64,000 bases of DNA from Leifsonia sp. ALI-44-B (GCF_001984125.1 NZ_MTQL01000006.1:124001-188000); one strand, 5' to 3'; positions 54,127-63,220 are shown, counted from the stretch's first letter. Numbers and translations: made by a program. The notes: a model not told the origin generated them from the sequence alone.

Positions 54127-55977
54127 CTAGTGCAGGATCGAGTGGCCCTGCGTGTTGGGCGAGCCGGCGTAAAGGCTCTCCACGGTGTCGGCGAAGTCCT
54201 TCATGATGACGTGGCGCTTGATGCTCATCTTGGGTGTCAGGTGCCCCGACGCCTCGGTGAACTCGGTCGTGAGGACCACGAATTTGCGGATGGACTCGGC
54301 GCGCGAGACCCGGGCATTGGCCGCGTCGATGGCGCGCTGGATCTCGCCGAGCACCGCGGGATTCGAGGCCGCCTGCTCGAGGGAGAGTGAGCCATCCTCA
54401 CCGTTGTTGGCCAGCCAGGTAGGCAGCATCTCGGGGTCGAGCGTGATGAGCGCCGAGATGAAGGGCTTCTGATCGCCCACGACGACGACCTGACCGACGA
54501 CGGGGTTCGAGCGGATGGGGTCTTCGAGCGCGGCCGGCGCCACGTTCTTGCCGCCCGCCGTCACGATGATCTCCTTCTTGCGGCCCGTGATGGTCAAAAA
54601 GCCGTCCTCGTCGAACGATCCGATGTCGCCCGTGCGGAACCAGCCGTCGTCGAACGCCTCGGCCGTGGCCTCGGGGTTCTTCCAGTACTCCTTGAAGATG
54701 TTGATGCCCGAGACCTCGACTTCGCCGTCCTCGGCGATGCGGATGCCGACACCGGGCATCGCGGGCCCGACCGTGCCGATCTTCGACTTGGTGCTCAGGT
54801 TGACGCTCGCGGGCGCCGTGGTCTCGGTCAGGCCATACCCCTCGAGGATGACGATGCCGAGGCTGTGGAAGAAGTGCCCGAGTCGCGGCCCGAGCGGAGC
54901 CGAACCCGAGACGGCGTATTTGACGCGACCGCCCATGGCCGCGCGCAGCTTGCTGTAGACGAGCTTGTTGTAGAGCGCGAACTTGACCTTCATGCCGAAG
55001 GTCACCTCGCCCTTCTCGCCGGCCTTCGAGTACTCGACCGCGAAATCGGCGGCCGCGCGGAAGATCTTGCCCTTGCCGCCGCCTTCGGCCTTCTGCTCGG
55101 CCGAGTTGTAGACCTTCTCGAAGACCCGGGGCACGGCCAGCAGGAACGTCGGCTTGAAGGAGCCGAGCGCCGGCAGCAGCTGCTTGGTGTCGGCCTGGTG
55201 CCCCGTGCGCACGCCGGCGTGCACGTTGAGGATGGAGATGAAGCGCGCGAACACGTGGGCCGTGGTGATGAAGAGCAGGGTGGACGCGCCATCCGGGTCT
55301 TCGAGCACATCGTTGAGCGCGACGTAGGCGTTGCGCGAGAGTTCGACGAAGTTGGCGTGGGTGAGCACGCATCCCTTCGGCTTGCCGGTGGACCCCGACG
55401 TGTAGATGAGGGTGGCGATATCGTCTTCGTTGGCGATCGAGCGGCGTCGTTCGATTTCGGCGTCGGGCACGTCGACGCCCTGCGCCGCGAGCTTCTCGAG
55501 GTCGCCCAGGTCGATCTGCCACACCTTGTCGATGCGGGGGAGCTCGGGGTGCACCTCGTCGAAGCGCGAGAAATGCTCGGCGGTCTCGAGGATGACGGCG
55601 TCGGCCTCGGAGTCGCTCAGGTTCCACTGCACCTGGCTGGGGGAGGACGTCTCGTAGACGGGCACGAGAATGGCGCCGGCGAACCAGGCGGCGAAGTCGA
55701 TGAGCGTCCACTCGTAGCGCGTCTTGCACATGAGGCCGATGCGGTCGCCGGGCTCGATGCCGGCCGCGACGAAGCCCTTGGCGAGGGCCGTGACCTGGTC
55801 GAGGAACTCGCGCGCCGTGATGTCGCGCCAGCCGGACGGGACCGCCGCGTCGGGCACGGCGAACAGGGGGCGGTCGGGCGTCGCCGCAACCCGGTCGACC
55901 AGCAGGTCGGTCGCGTTCGCGTCGGGGTCCTTCGGGACGACGGCGGGCGTGACGAACGTTGTGGCGATCTTTTCCAC
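54127..55977 (-). CDS. Long-chain acyl-CoA synthetase (AMP-forming, FadD15-like)
   Basis: A 616-residue enzyme. Motifs are LIYTSGSTGKPKGCVLTH (ATP loop), AHVFARFISI, the adenylate motif ILEGYGLTETTAP, GWFRTGDIGSFDEDGFL and the C-terminal Lys in LTPKMSIKR. It contains the extra middle section (about 270-330, FEKVYNSAEQK) of long-chain type synthetases, so it differs from the shorter ligase at 40626-42350. GTG start with GAAGGAG 5 bases upstream. Confidence 0.93.
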   Translation of the reverse strand: MEKIATTFVTPAVVPKDPDANATDLLVDRVAATPDRPLFAVPDAAVPSGWRDITAREFLDQVTALAKGFVAAGIEPGDRIGLMCKTRYEWTLIDFAAWFAGAILVPVYETSSPSQVQWNLSDSEADAVILETAEHFSRFDEVHPELPRIDKVWQIDLGDLEKLAAQGVDVPDAEIERRRSIANEDDIATLIYTSGSTGKPKGCVLTHANFVELSRNAYVALNDVLEDPDGASTLLFITTAHVFARFISILNVHAGVRTGHQADTKQLLPALGSFKPTFLLAVPRVFEKVYNSAEQKAEGGGKGKIFRAAADFAVEYSKAGEKGEVTFGMKVKFALYNKLVYSKLRAAMGGRVKYAVSGSAPLGPRLGHFFHSLGIVILEGYGLTETTAPASVNLSTKSKIGTVGPAMPGVGIRIAEDGEVEVSGINIFKEYWKNPEATAEAFDDGWFRTGDIGSFDEDGFLTITGRKKEIIVTAGGKNVAPAALEDPIRSNPVVGQVVVVGDQKPFISALITLDPEMLPTWLANNGEDGSLSLEQAASNPAVLGEIQRAIDAANARVSRAESIRKFVVLTTEFTEASGHLTPKMSIKRHVIMKDFADTVESLYAGSPNTQGHSILH

Positions 55978-56069
55978 GGCAACTCCTTCGGTACCAGGTA
56001 ATCGGGTGCCTCTACTCTACGGGTGTTCCACGGGTCGGACTCCAAATGGCGCGCGCGGGGCCGCGGGTT

Positions 56070-56075
56070 TACACT
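56070..56075 (+). promoter_or_regulatory. -10 box TACACT of the ROK kinase gene
   Basis: TACACT about 65 bases before the GTG of the ROK gene. Transcription would start near 56082, giving a leader of about 60 bases containing GGAGG. A GTG at 56082 opens only a shadow frame. Confidence 0.45.
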
Positions 56076-56140
56076 CGGGGAGTGCTGCTGCCCCTGGCCG
56101 CCACACCATCACCACCCCTCGACGACCCGGAGGTCAGCGC

Positions 56141-57115
56141 GTGCACGCGATCGGAATCGATATCGGCGGAACGAAGATCGCGGGAGCGGTCATCGACCCC
56201 GACGGCACGATCGTCCGAGATCTGCGCACGCCCACCCCGGCCGGTGCGCCCCAGCTCATCGAGAACGCCGTCGTCGAGATGGTCACGGCCCTGTCGGCCG
56301 AGCACGACGTCGTCGCCGTCGGCGTCGCGGCCGCGGGCTTCATCGACGCCGCACAATCGACCGTCTACTACGCGCCGAACATCAACTGGCGCAACGAGCC
56401 CTTCCGCGCCAAGCTCGAGGCGCGCATCGACCTGCCCATCGTCATCGAGAACGACGCCAACGCCGCGGGCTGGGCCGAGTTCCGTTTCGGGGCCGCGCGG
56501 CTCGTCAGCGATATGGTCATGCTCACCATCGGCACGGGTGTCGGCGGCGCCATCGTCGCCTCCGACACGCTCTTCCGCGGCGGCTTCGGAGCCGGCGCCG
56601 AGCTCGGCCACCTGCGCCTCGTCCCGGGCGGCCTCCTGTGCGGCTGCGGTGCACACGGATGCCTCGAGCAATACGCCTCGGGCCGGGCGCTGCAGCGCAT
56701 CGCCAACGAGCTGGCCGACGCCGGCGGAATCGGCCAGAACCTCGCGCGTGTGCGGGCCGAACGCGGCCGTCTCGACGGCTCGGACATCGCCGAGCTCATC
56801 GGCGATGGCGACTTGGGCGCGCTCACGGCCCTCCGCCAGCTCGGCACCGTGATCGGCGAGGCCTGCGCCACCTTCGGCGCCGTGCTCGACCCGCAGATGT
56901 TCGTCATCGGCGGGGGAGTGGCCCAGGCCGGAGACCTCTTGCTCGACCCCATCCGACACGCCTATGAAGAAAACCTCTCGGCGCGCGGCTATCACCCCGA
57001 GCCGGAGTTTAGGATTGCGGAACTGGTCAACGACGCGGGTGTCGTGGGCGCAGCCGATCTGGCGCGGCATTTCGCCTCGCGCCTGCCCGCGGGTCCCTCA
57101 GCCCCGAGAAAGTAG
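56141..57115 (+). CDS. ROK-family sugar kinase (glucokinase type)
   Basis: A 324-residue kinase. N-terminal phosphate loop IGIDIGGTKIAGAVID, catalytic Asp in ENDANAAGWAEFRFG, TIGTGVGGAIV, GAELGHLRL and the zinc motif CGCGAHGCLEQY, all as in ROK glucokinases (polyphosphate- or ATP-dependent). It phosphorylates glucose or a close sugar. GTG 56141 with GGAGG 7 bases upstream. The PlsC-like gene starts 10 bases after its stop. Confidence 0.93.
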   Translation: MHAIGIDIGGTKIAGAVIDPDGTIVRDLRTPTPAGAPQLIENAVVEMVTALSAEHDVVAVGVAAAGFIDAAQSTVYYAPNINWRNEPFRAKLEARIDLPIVIENDANAAGWAEFRFGAARLVSDMVMLTIGTGVGGAIVASDTLFRGGFGAGAELGHLRLVPGGLLCGCGAHGCLEQYASGRALQRIANELADAGGIGQNLARVRAERGRLDGSDIAELIGDGDLGALTALRQLGTVIGEACATFGAVLDPQMFVIGGGVAQAGDLLLDPIRHAYEENLSARGYHPEPEFRIAELVNDAGVVGAADLARHFASRLPAGPSAPRK

Positions 57116-57125
57116 TGGAACGCCG

Positions 57126-57815
57126 ATGTTCTATTGGTTGATGAAGCAGGTGGTCGTCGGGCCCCTCGTCAAGGCGCTCTTCCGCGTGTGGGTCGTCGGC
57201 GAGGAGAACGTTCCGCGCCACGGTGCTGCCATCCTGGCGAGCAACCACCTGTCGTTCATCGATTCGGTGCTCCTGCCGCTCTACCTGCGCCGACGCATCG
57301 CCTTCCTGGCCAAGAGCGAGTACTTCAGCGGCCGCGGCCTCAAGGGGTGGGCCACCAAGACGTTCATGAGCGCGACGGGCCAGCTGCCCATCGACCGCTC
57401 GGGCGGCAAGGCATCCGAGGCATCGCTGCGCACGGGTCTCAAGGTGTTGTCGCGCGGATCGCTCCTCGGCATCTACCCCGAGGGCACGCGCAGCCCCGAC
57501 GGCAAGATGTACCGCGGCCGCACGGGTGTGGCGCGCATGGTGCTCGAGGCCGGGGTCCCCATCATCCCCGTCGCCATGATCGACACCGAGAAGGCCATGC
57601 CCACCGGTCGCCGGTTGCCGCGCATCCGTCGCATGGGCATCATCATCGGTGAACCCCTCGACTTCTCGCGTTTCGAGGGCATGGAATCCGACCGCTTCAT
57701 CCTGCGCTCGGTCACCGACGAGCTCATGTACGAGATGCAACGCCTCAGCCGCCAGGAATATCGGGATGTCTACGCCACGAGCGTCAAGGAGAAGGCCGCC
57801 GCCCTTTCGCGATAG
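57126..57815 (+). CDS. PlsC-like 1-acylglycerol-3-phosphate O-acyltransferase
   Basis: A 229-residue membrane-associated acyltransferase. The catalytic NHxxxxD block reads SNHLSFIDSV, followed by the substrate blocks LPIDRSGG and GIYPEGTRSPDG, and VPIIPVAMI. The family transfers an acyl chain to lysophosphatidic acid in phospholipid synthesis. ATG 57126 follows the ROK gene by 10 bases with only a weak GTGGAA site, so it is likely coupled to that gene. Confidence 0.9.
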   Translation: MFYWLMKQVVVGPLVKALFRVWVVGEENVPRHGAAILASNHLSFIDSVLLPLYLRRRIAFLAKSEYFSGRGLKGWATKTFMSATGQLPIDRSGGKASEASLRTGLKVLSRGSLLGIYPEGTRSPDGKMYRGRTGVARMVLEAGVPIIPVAMIDTEKAMPTGRRLPRIRRMGIIIGEPLDFSRFEGMESDRFILRSVTDELMYEMQRLSRQEYRDVYATSVKEKAAALSR

Positions 57816-57852
57816 GCTGAAGCACCGTGCCTCATGCCCCTGGTGTGAGGCA
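57813..57852 (+). promoter_or_regulatory. -10 box and leader hairpin of the DAHP synthase gene
   Basis: TAGGCT (57813-57818) overlaps the end of the acyltransferase gene. Transcription would start near 57825, and the leader then forms TGCCTCA (57828-57834) / TGAGGCA (57846-57852), a 7-bp stem with an 11-base loop. No Trp- or Phe-rich leader peptide is seen. Confidence 0.4.
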
Positions 57853-57883
57853 TTTCCCTGCGAAAGAAATAGGAAAAACTGTG

Positions 57884-59248
57884 GTGAATCCGACTGAGCC
57901 GGTTGTGTTGGCAGACGAGTCCGTGATTGCCGGTTTGGACTATTGGCGTGAGCTCGAGATCAAGCAGCAGCCGCAGTGGCCCGACGCCGAGGCCGTGCAG
58001 AAGGCATCCGCTCAGATCGCCGCGTTCCCGCCCCTCGTCTTCGCGGGCGAGGTCGACCTGCTGCGCGAGCGCCTCGGCCGTGCCGCGGCCGGCGGAGCCT
58101 TCCTGCTGCAGGGGGGCGATTGCGCCGAGACGTTCGCCGGCGCGACGGCTGACCAGATCCGCAACCGGGTCAAGACCATCCTGCAGATGGCCGTCGTGCT
58201 CACCTACGGCGCCTCCATGCCCGTCATCAAGATGGGTCGCATGGCCGGCCAGTTCGCCAAACCGCGTTCGAGCGACACCGAGACGCGCGGCGGCGTCACG
58301 CTGCCCGCCTACCGTGGCGACATCGTCAACGGTTACGACTTCACGCCCGAATCGCGCCGCGCCGACCCGCAGCGCCTCGTCGAGGGCTACCACATGGCCG
58401 CCTCGACGCTGAACCTCATCCGGGCCTTCACGCAGGGCGGTTTCGCCGACCTGCGCGAGGTGCACAGCTGGAACAAGGGCTTCGCCTCGAATCCCGCCAA
58501 CCAGATGTACGAGCAGCTGGCCAAGGACATCGACAAGGCCATCAAGTTCATGGAGGCGGCGGGCGCCGACTTCGACGAGCTCAAGCGCGTCGAGTTCTAC
58601 ACCGCGCACGAGGGCCTGCTCATGGACTACGAGCGCCCCATGACGCGCATCGACTCCCGCACGGGCACGCCCTACAACACGTCGGCCCACTTCATCTGGA
58701 TCGGGGAGCGCACGCGCGATCTCGACGGCGCGCACGTCGACTTCCTGTCGCGGGTGCGCAACCCGATCGGCGTCAAGCTCGGCCCCAGCACCACGCCCGA
58801 GACCATGACGGCGCTGATCGAGAAGCTCGACCCCAACCGCGAGCCCGGGCGCCTGACGTTCATCACGCGCATGGGCGCGGGCAAGATCCGCGATGCCCTG
58901 CCACCCCTGCTCGAGGCCATCAAGAAGACCGACGCCACGCCGCTCTGGGTCACCGACCCGATGCACGGCAACGGTCTCACCACGCCCACGGGCTACAAGA
59001 CGCGGCGTTTCGACGACGTCGTCGACGAGGTCAAGGGCTTCTTCGAGGCGCACCGCGCGGCCGGCACCCACCCGGGTGGCATCCACGTCGAGCTGACGGG
59101 CGACGATGTCACCGAGTGCCTCGGCGGTTCCGAGCACATCGACGAGGCGTCGCTGGCTACGCGCTACGAGTCGCTGTGCGACCCGCGCCTCAACCACATG
59201 CAGTCGCTCGAGCTGGCGTTCCTCGTGGCCGAGGAGCTCGCGAAGTAG
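57884..59248 (+). CDS. aroG: 3-deoxy-7-phosphoheptulonate (DAHP) synthase, class II
   Basis: A 454-residue first enzyme of the shikimate pathway, joining PEP and erythrose 4-phosphate. Class II signatures: FLLQGGDCAETF, RMAGQFAKPRS, AYRGDIVNGYDF, EGLLMDYERPM, GERTRDLDGAHVDF, and VTDPMHGNG with the metal ligands. I chose GTG 57884 (AGGAAA 7 bases before it); GTG 57881 or 57827 are alternatives. It converges on the PASTA kinase, as aroG and pknL do in mycobacteria. Confidence 0.95.
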   Translation: MNPTEPVVLADESVIAGLDYWRELEIKQQPQWPDAEAVQKASAQIAAFPPLVFAGEVDLLRERLGRAAAGGAFLLQGGDCAETFAGATADQIRNRVKTILQMAVVLTYGASMPVIKMGRMAGQFAKPRSSDTETRGGVTLPAYRGDIVNGYDFTPESRRADPQRLVEGYHMAASTLNLIRAFTQGGFADLREVHSWNKGFASNPANQMYEQLAKDIDKAIKFMEAAGADFDELKRVEFYTAHEGLLMDYERPMTRIDSRTGTPYNTSAHFIWIGERTRDLDGAHVDFLSRVRNPIGVKLGPSTTPETMTALIEKLDPNREPGRLTFITRMGAGKIRDALPPLLEAIKKTDATPLWVTDPMHGNGLTTPTGYKTRRFDDVVDEVKGFFEAHRAAGTHPGGIHVELTGDDVTECLGGSEHIDEASLATRYESLCDPRLNHMQSLELAFLVAEELAK

Positions 59249-59263
59249 CATCTGAACCAATGC

Positions 59264-59297
59264 AAGAAGGGCCCCGCTTTCGAGCGGGGCCCTTCTT
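59264..59297. terminator. Bidirectional terminator with TTCG loop
   Basis: AAGAAGGGCCCCGCT pairs perfectly with AGCGGGGCCCTTCTT (15 bp) around a TTCG tetraloop, followed by GTTTGT, between convergent genes. Confidence 0.9.
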
Positions 59298-59310
59298 GTT
59301 TGTCTGGCGG

Positions 59311-61242
59311 TTAGATGTTGGCCGTGATGGTGACGGTGCTGCCGCGCTTGATGGCGGTGCCGCCGGCCGGGTCGGAACCCGTGACCGTGAGGCCCGGCAG
59401 GTTCCAGGCGTTCTCGGGCACGATCGTCGTGACCTTGACGGTGAAGCCGAGCTGCTCGAGGGCCGCCTTGGCTTCGGCGATGTTCTTGCCGGCGAGGTCG
59501 GGAACCGTGACGACATCCGGCCCCTTCGACACGATGAGCGTGATCTGGCTGCCCTCGGTGATGGTCTGGTCGGCCGCGGGGGGAACGATTCCGATCACGT
59601 CGCCGGCCGCGACGGTGTCGCTGAACTGGCTCTGCTTCTTCTCGCCCACTCCGAGGTTGACGGTGGCGAGTGTCGTGGTGGCGTCCTCGAGCGTCTGGCC
59701 CGCGACATCCGGAATCGGGCCGGCCGACACGACGAGGTCAATCGTCTGGCCTTGCGCGGTGTCACCGCCCTGGGACATGTCACCGCCGTCGGACTGCCGC
59801 GACGCCGAGATGACGGTGTCGGCGGGCACATCGGCGACGAAGTTCTTGGTCACGGCGCCCAGGGTGAGCTTGTTCTGATCGAACTCGGCTTGCACGTCGG
59901 GTAGCGGTCGACCAGCGAGCACACCGAGCGTGACGGGCTGCGGTCCCTGCGACACGGTGAGTGTCACGGTGGTGCCGCGAGCCACGGATGCTCCGGCCCC
60001 GGGCTTCGCATCCATGACTGTTCCGGGCGCAACCTCGAGGCTGTAGACCTGCGCGTGTGCCGGGACCAGCTCGAGCTCCTCGAGTGCCGCGTCGGCATCC
60101 TCGACACTCGAACCGACGACGGTGGGGATGGCGACCTGGGCGCCGGGCCCGGCACCGAAGTAGAGACCCGTTCCCACCGCTCCCGCAGTGAGGAAGAGCA
60201 CGAGCGCGAGCAGCCAGTAGCCACGTCGGCGACGGGCATTGCTCTGGCGGCCGAGCACGGTGGGCGCATCATCCGCATCGACGGGGCCCGTGGCGACGGC
60301 CTGCGAGGTGAGCACGCGCGTGAGCTCGGCCGGCGACTGCGATTCGAGTGGCGCGGGCATGAGCATGGTGGCGTGCGACGTGTTGGTGGCGGGCATGCCG
60401 AGAGTGTTCTCGACCTCGCGCAGGCGCTCGAGCAGTTCGCTGGCATCGGCGGGGCGCTCGTCGGGGTTGCGCTCGGTCGTCCACAGCACGAGGTCGTCGA
60501 ATTCGTCGGGGATGCCGGGAACCAGTGCACTCGGGCGCGGAACCGACTCGTTGGCGTGCTGGTAGGCGATCTGCATGGGCTGCTCGCCCTTGTAGGGCTG
60601 CTCACCCGTGAGCATTTCATACATCATGATGCCGAGTGCGTAGATGTCGCTGCGCTTGTCGGCGATGCCGCGCGTGACGAGCTCGGGGGAGAGGTAGGCG
60701 ATGGTGCCGAGCAGCGCCTGGCCGGTGGCCGTGTTGGCGCTGGCGGCGCGGGCGAGGCCGAAGTCGCCGATCTTGATGCGGCCATCGTCGGCGAGCAGCA
60801 CGTTCTCGGGTTTGAGGTCGCGGTGCACGATGCCCGCGCGGTGAGCGGCGGCCAAACCGGTGACGACGGCATCCATGATGTCGACGACCTGGCGCGGGGT
60901 GAGCCGGCCGTGGTCGCGCAGCAGCTCACGCACGGTGATGCCGGGGAGGTGTTCCATGACCAGGTAGGTCATATCGGAGTCTTGACCCTGGTCGAAGACG
61001 CTCACGACGTGGGGGTTGGCCAGACGGGCCGCCGAACGGGCCTCTTGCACGAAACGTGACGTGAAGTTGGAGTCGTCGGACAGGTGCCCGTGCATGATCT
61101 TGATGGCCACCCGGCGCTCCAGGCGCAGGTCGGTGGCCAGGTAGACCGTCGCCATGCCGCCACGGGCGATACGCGAGCGAACCTCGTATCGATCGTCGAT
61201 GAGACGCCCGATCATGGGGTCGGTCTGCTGGCTGGTGGTCAC
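59311..61242 (-). CDS. pknL: PASTA-domain Ser/Thr protein kinase, PknL-like
   Basis: A 643-residue membrane kinase. Kinase domain 18-280: glycine loop ARGGMATVYLA, K48 in VAIK, HRDLKPENV (140-148), DFG (160-162), and activation loop Thr171/Thr173. A membrane span lies at about 338-360. Outside are four PASTA domains (about 370-643), which bind peptidoglycan fragments. The neighbours (class II aroG, an Rv2175c-like gene, a polyprenyl synthase) are those of mycobacterial pknL. A TAGACT box six bases before the GTG predicts a leaderless mRNA. Confidence 0.93.
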   Translation of the reverse strand: MTTSQQTDPMIGRLIDDRYEVRSRIARGGMATVYLATDLRLERRVAIKIMHGHLSDDSNFTSRFVQEARSAARLANPHVVSVFDQGQDSDMTYLVMEHLPGITVRELLRDHGRLTPRQVVDIMDAVVTGLAAAHRAGIVHRDLKPENVLLADDGRIKIGDFGLARAASANTATGQALLGTIAYLSPELVTRGIADKRSDIYALGIMMYEMLTGEQPYKGEQPMQIAYQHANESVPRPSALVPGIPDEFDDLVLWTTERNPDERPADASELLERLREVENTLGMPATNTSHATMLMPAPLESQSPAELTRVLTSQAVATGPVDADDAPTVLGRQSNARRRRGYWLLALVLFLTAGAVGTGLYFGAGPGAQVAIPTVVGSSVEDADAALEELELVPAHAQVYSLEVAPGTVMDAKPGAGASVARGTTVTLTVSQGPQPVTLGVLAGRPLPDVQAEFDQNKLTLGAVTKNFVADVPADTVISASRQSDGGDMSQGGDTAQGQTIDLVVSAGPIPDVAGQTLEDATTTLATVNLGVGEKKQSQFSDTVAAGDVIGIVPPAADQTITEGSQITLIVSKGPDVVTVPDLAGKNIAEAKAALEQLGFTVKVTTIVPENAWNLPGLTVTGSDPAGGTAIKRGSTVTITANI

Positions 61243-61248
61243 GAAGAG

Positions 61249-61254
61249 AGTCTA
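61249..61254 (-). promoter_or_regulatory. -10 box TAGACT of the PknL-like gene
   Basis: TAGACT, six bases, then GTG. No recognisable -35. Confidence 0.5.
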
Positions 61255-61337
61255 TGGAGTGGCGTCACCGACGGCCTGGCAAAACACCGATGAGACACGC
61301 ACCGGTTCGATATTCGTAACCGGATCGTAAGAAACCT

Positions 61338-62690
61338 CTAGCCGAGCTGCGCCAGCCACGAGCGGGCGGATGCTTCCCACTTGGCGTATTCGTCGGGGTG
61401 CGCCGACTTCTGCACGGCCTGTGCCGCCTGCGTCACCGAGAGATTCTCCCAGCCCGGAACGTCGAACAGACCCGAGGTGACGCCCTTATTTGGGTTCGTC
61501 TTTCCGCCGAAGAAGGCGAGGATGGCTCGCTGCCGGTCGCGCACCTGATCGGGCGTTCCCCATCCCTGGCTCGGCCTCTGCTGGAACAACCCGAGCGAAT
61601 CGCGGTCGCCGTGGTCGATGTTGCGCATGCTCGACTCCTGCATGGCGGCGGCTAGCGCGATGACGATGGCCTGGTCGCTGGCGCCGATACTGCGGCCGGT
61701 GGCGATGATGAGGCGGGCGTTCTCGGTCATGGGGGCGTCGAGCGTGGCGATGACCTGCGGCGCGGGCTGCGGAGCCGGTGCGGGGGCCGGGGCCGGAGCC
61801 GGAGCGGTTGCCGGGGGAGCGGGCTGCGCGGCGGGCGGGGCCGGAGTTGTGGCGGCGGCCGTCTGCAGGCCCGGAAGCGCGATGGTCTGCCCCGGGTAGA
61901 TGATGTCGCCGCCGTGCAGGCCGTTGGCGGCGAAGAGTGCCGCTGTCGTCACGCCGTGTGTCGCCGCGATGCCACTGAGGGTGTCACCGGAGACGACCGT
62001 GTACGACGCGGATGCCGACGGGGCCTGCCCGGAGGGCGCAGACGGGGCAGGGGCTGGCGCGGGCGTCGAGGGGCCCGCCGCTGCTGCGCGCAAGGTCAAC
62101 TCTTGCCCGGGGAAGATCGTGCTCGACCAGCTCAGGCCGTTGAGTGCCAGAACGGATGCCGTCGCCACTCCGTGCTTCTGCGCGATATCCGACACGGTGT
62201 CGCCGCTCTGGACGGTGTAGGACGATGCGCCGGCGACCGAAGCGACCGAAGCGACCGAAGCGACCGAAGCGACCGAAGCGACCGAAGTGACCGACGTGAC
62301 CGTGGCGACCGATGCGCCCGGAGCGACCGGGGTGGCCGAGGCGACCGAGGGAACGCCCCCTTCGGGATCGCCGCCGAAACCGAGTGTGGGCAGGGGACGG
62401 GTGCTCGAGATGTCGCCCCACGTCGGTGCGTCGGCCGCGTCGTGGGCCGTGGTATGAGCCGTGACATCCGCCCGGGCGGCAGCTGCTCGGCCCGTGCCCG
62501 TCGCGTCACCGGTACCGGTACCGGTACCGGAAGCGTCGTCGGGGATGCGATCGTCGGGTGCCGTGTGCGGAACGCCGTGCGCGGCCAGCGGCGCCGTGAG
62601 CGCGAGCCCGAGCATGATGCCGCCCGTGCTGGACAGAACCGCGCCCGTGTTGGACAGGGCGGCGGGGGTGGTCAGGGTGCGTCGGCGCAT
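61338..62690 (-). CDS. Secreted LysM protein with lysozyme-like C-terminal domain
   Basis: A 450-residue exported protein. After a signal-like N-terminus (about 1-40) and an Ala/Thr-rich region there is a tract of SVA repeats, then two LysM domains (YTVQSGDTVSDIAQKHGVAT and YTVVSGDTLSGIAATHGVTT) separated by Pro/Ala linkers. The C-terminal 120 residues (AAAMQESSMRNIDHGDRDS, LGLFQQRPSQGWGTPDQVRD) match a lysozyme-like domain common in actinobacteria; E in MQESS would be catalytic. It should bind and cut peptidoglycan. ATG 62690 is the likely start; in-frame codons further upstream are less likely. It lies between pknL and the Rv2175c-like gene. Confidence 0.82.
   Translation of the reverse strand: MRRRTLTTPAALSNTGAVLSSTGGIMLGLALTAPLAAHGVPHTAPDDRIPDDASGTGTGTGDATGTGRAAAARADVTAHTTAHDAADAPTWGDISSTRPLPTLGFGGDPEGGVPSVASATPVAPGASVATVTSVTSVASVASVASVASVASVAGASSYTVQSGDTVSDIAQKHGVATASVLALNGLSWSSTIFPGQELTLRAAAAGPSTPAPAPAPSAPSGQAPSASASYTVVSGDTLSGIAATHGVTTAALFAANGLHGGDIIYPGQTIALPGLQTAAATTPAPPAAQPAPPATAPAPAPAPAPAPQPAPQVIATLDAPMTENARLIIATGRSIGASDQAIVIALAAAMQESSMRNIDHGDRDSLGLFQQRPSQGWGTPDQVRDRQRAILAFFGGKTNPNKGVTSGLFDVPGWENLSVTQAAQAVQKSAHPDEYAKWEASARSWLAQLG
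62233..62313 (-). repeat. 9-bp tandem repeat, nine units
   Basis: GCGACCGAA is repeated six times without change (62233-62286), followed by three degenerate units. On the minus strand it encodes the Ser-Val-Ala tract before the first LysM domain. It is in frame and likely to vary in copy number. Confidence 0.92.
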
Positions 62691-62866
62691 GATGTGCCCA
62701 TCTTTCGTGACCCCCGTTTGAGTGACATTGCGTACCCACGGTGGCACAGTCGAGAGAACCTCGTCAACACGGGGTGGCCGGACGGCGGATGTCCCGGGGT
62801 GCACGATGCCGCGTCATCCGACGTCGTTTTGCCGGCCGCCTGCTTTTCCGAGTCCCGGGATCGTGG

Positions 62867-62872
62867 CAGACT
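62867..62872 (+). promoter_or_regulatory. -10-like CAGACT of the Rv2175c-like gene
   Basis: CAGACT, six bases, then GTG, the same layout as other predicted leaderless genes here; the hexamer itself is weak. Confidence 0.35.
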
Positions 62873-62878
62873 CGGGGT

Positions 62879-63220
62879 GTGACTGATGCGTTTTCCCACC
62901 ACGAGTGGCTCACCGTTCCTGACCTCGTCGAGCTGCTCGACCTCAGCCAGAGCCGGGTGCGCCGTCTGATCGAAGACAAGCACCTGCTCGCCGTGCGCCG
63001 CGACAACATCCTGAGCGTTCCCGCCGTGTTCCTGCGCGACAACGAGCCGCTGCAGGAATTGCGCGGAACCCTGTTCGTGCTCTCCGACTCGGGTTTCTCC
63101 GACGACGAGGCGATGGACTGGCTGCTCACCGAAGACGAGAGCCTCGGCGTCTCGCCCATCGAGGCGTTGCGTTCCGGCCGCAAGACCGAGGTCCGCCGCG
63201 TCGCTCAGGCGCTCGGCTAA
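62879..63220 (+). CDS. Rv2175c-like DNA-binding regulator
   Basis: A 113-residue protein. The N-terminal half is a winged helix (WLTVPDLVELLDLSQSRVRR, LLAVRRDNILSVPAVFL); the C-terminal half (DEAMDWLLTEDESLGVSPIEAL) is the conserved Rv2175c tail. In mycobacteria this protein binds DNA and loses binding when PknL phosphorylates its N-terminal Thr. Thr2 is present here but the N-terminus is very short. GTG 62879. It is divergent from the LysM gene. Confidence 0.88.
   Translation: MTDAFSHHEWLTVPDLVELLDLSQSRVRRLIEDKHLLAVRRDNILSVPAVFLRDNEPLQELRGTLFVLSDSGFSDDEAMDWLLTEDESLGVSPIEALRSGRKTEVRRVAQALG

Noticed and set aside
56082-56140. Leaderless GTG frame after TACACT
   Set aside because: The frame gives a Ser/Arg-rich shadow of the ROK gene; the ROK GTG at 56141 has its own GGAGG.
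57828-57883. Leader-peptide attenuator for DAHP synthase
   Set aside because: The hairpin is short and the leader has no run of aromatic codons or separate stop; evidence is too thin for an attenuation call.
62233-62313. Possible CRISPR or other interspersed repeat
   Set aside because: The units are contiguous 9-mers in frame inside a LysM gene, with no spacers.
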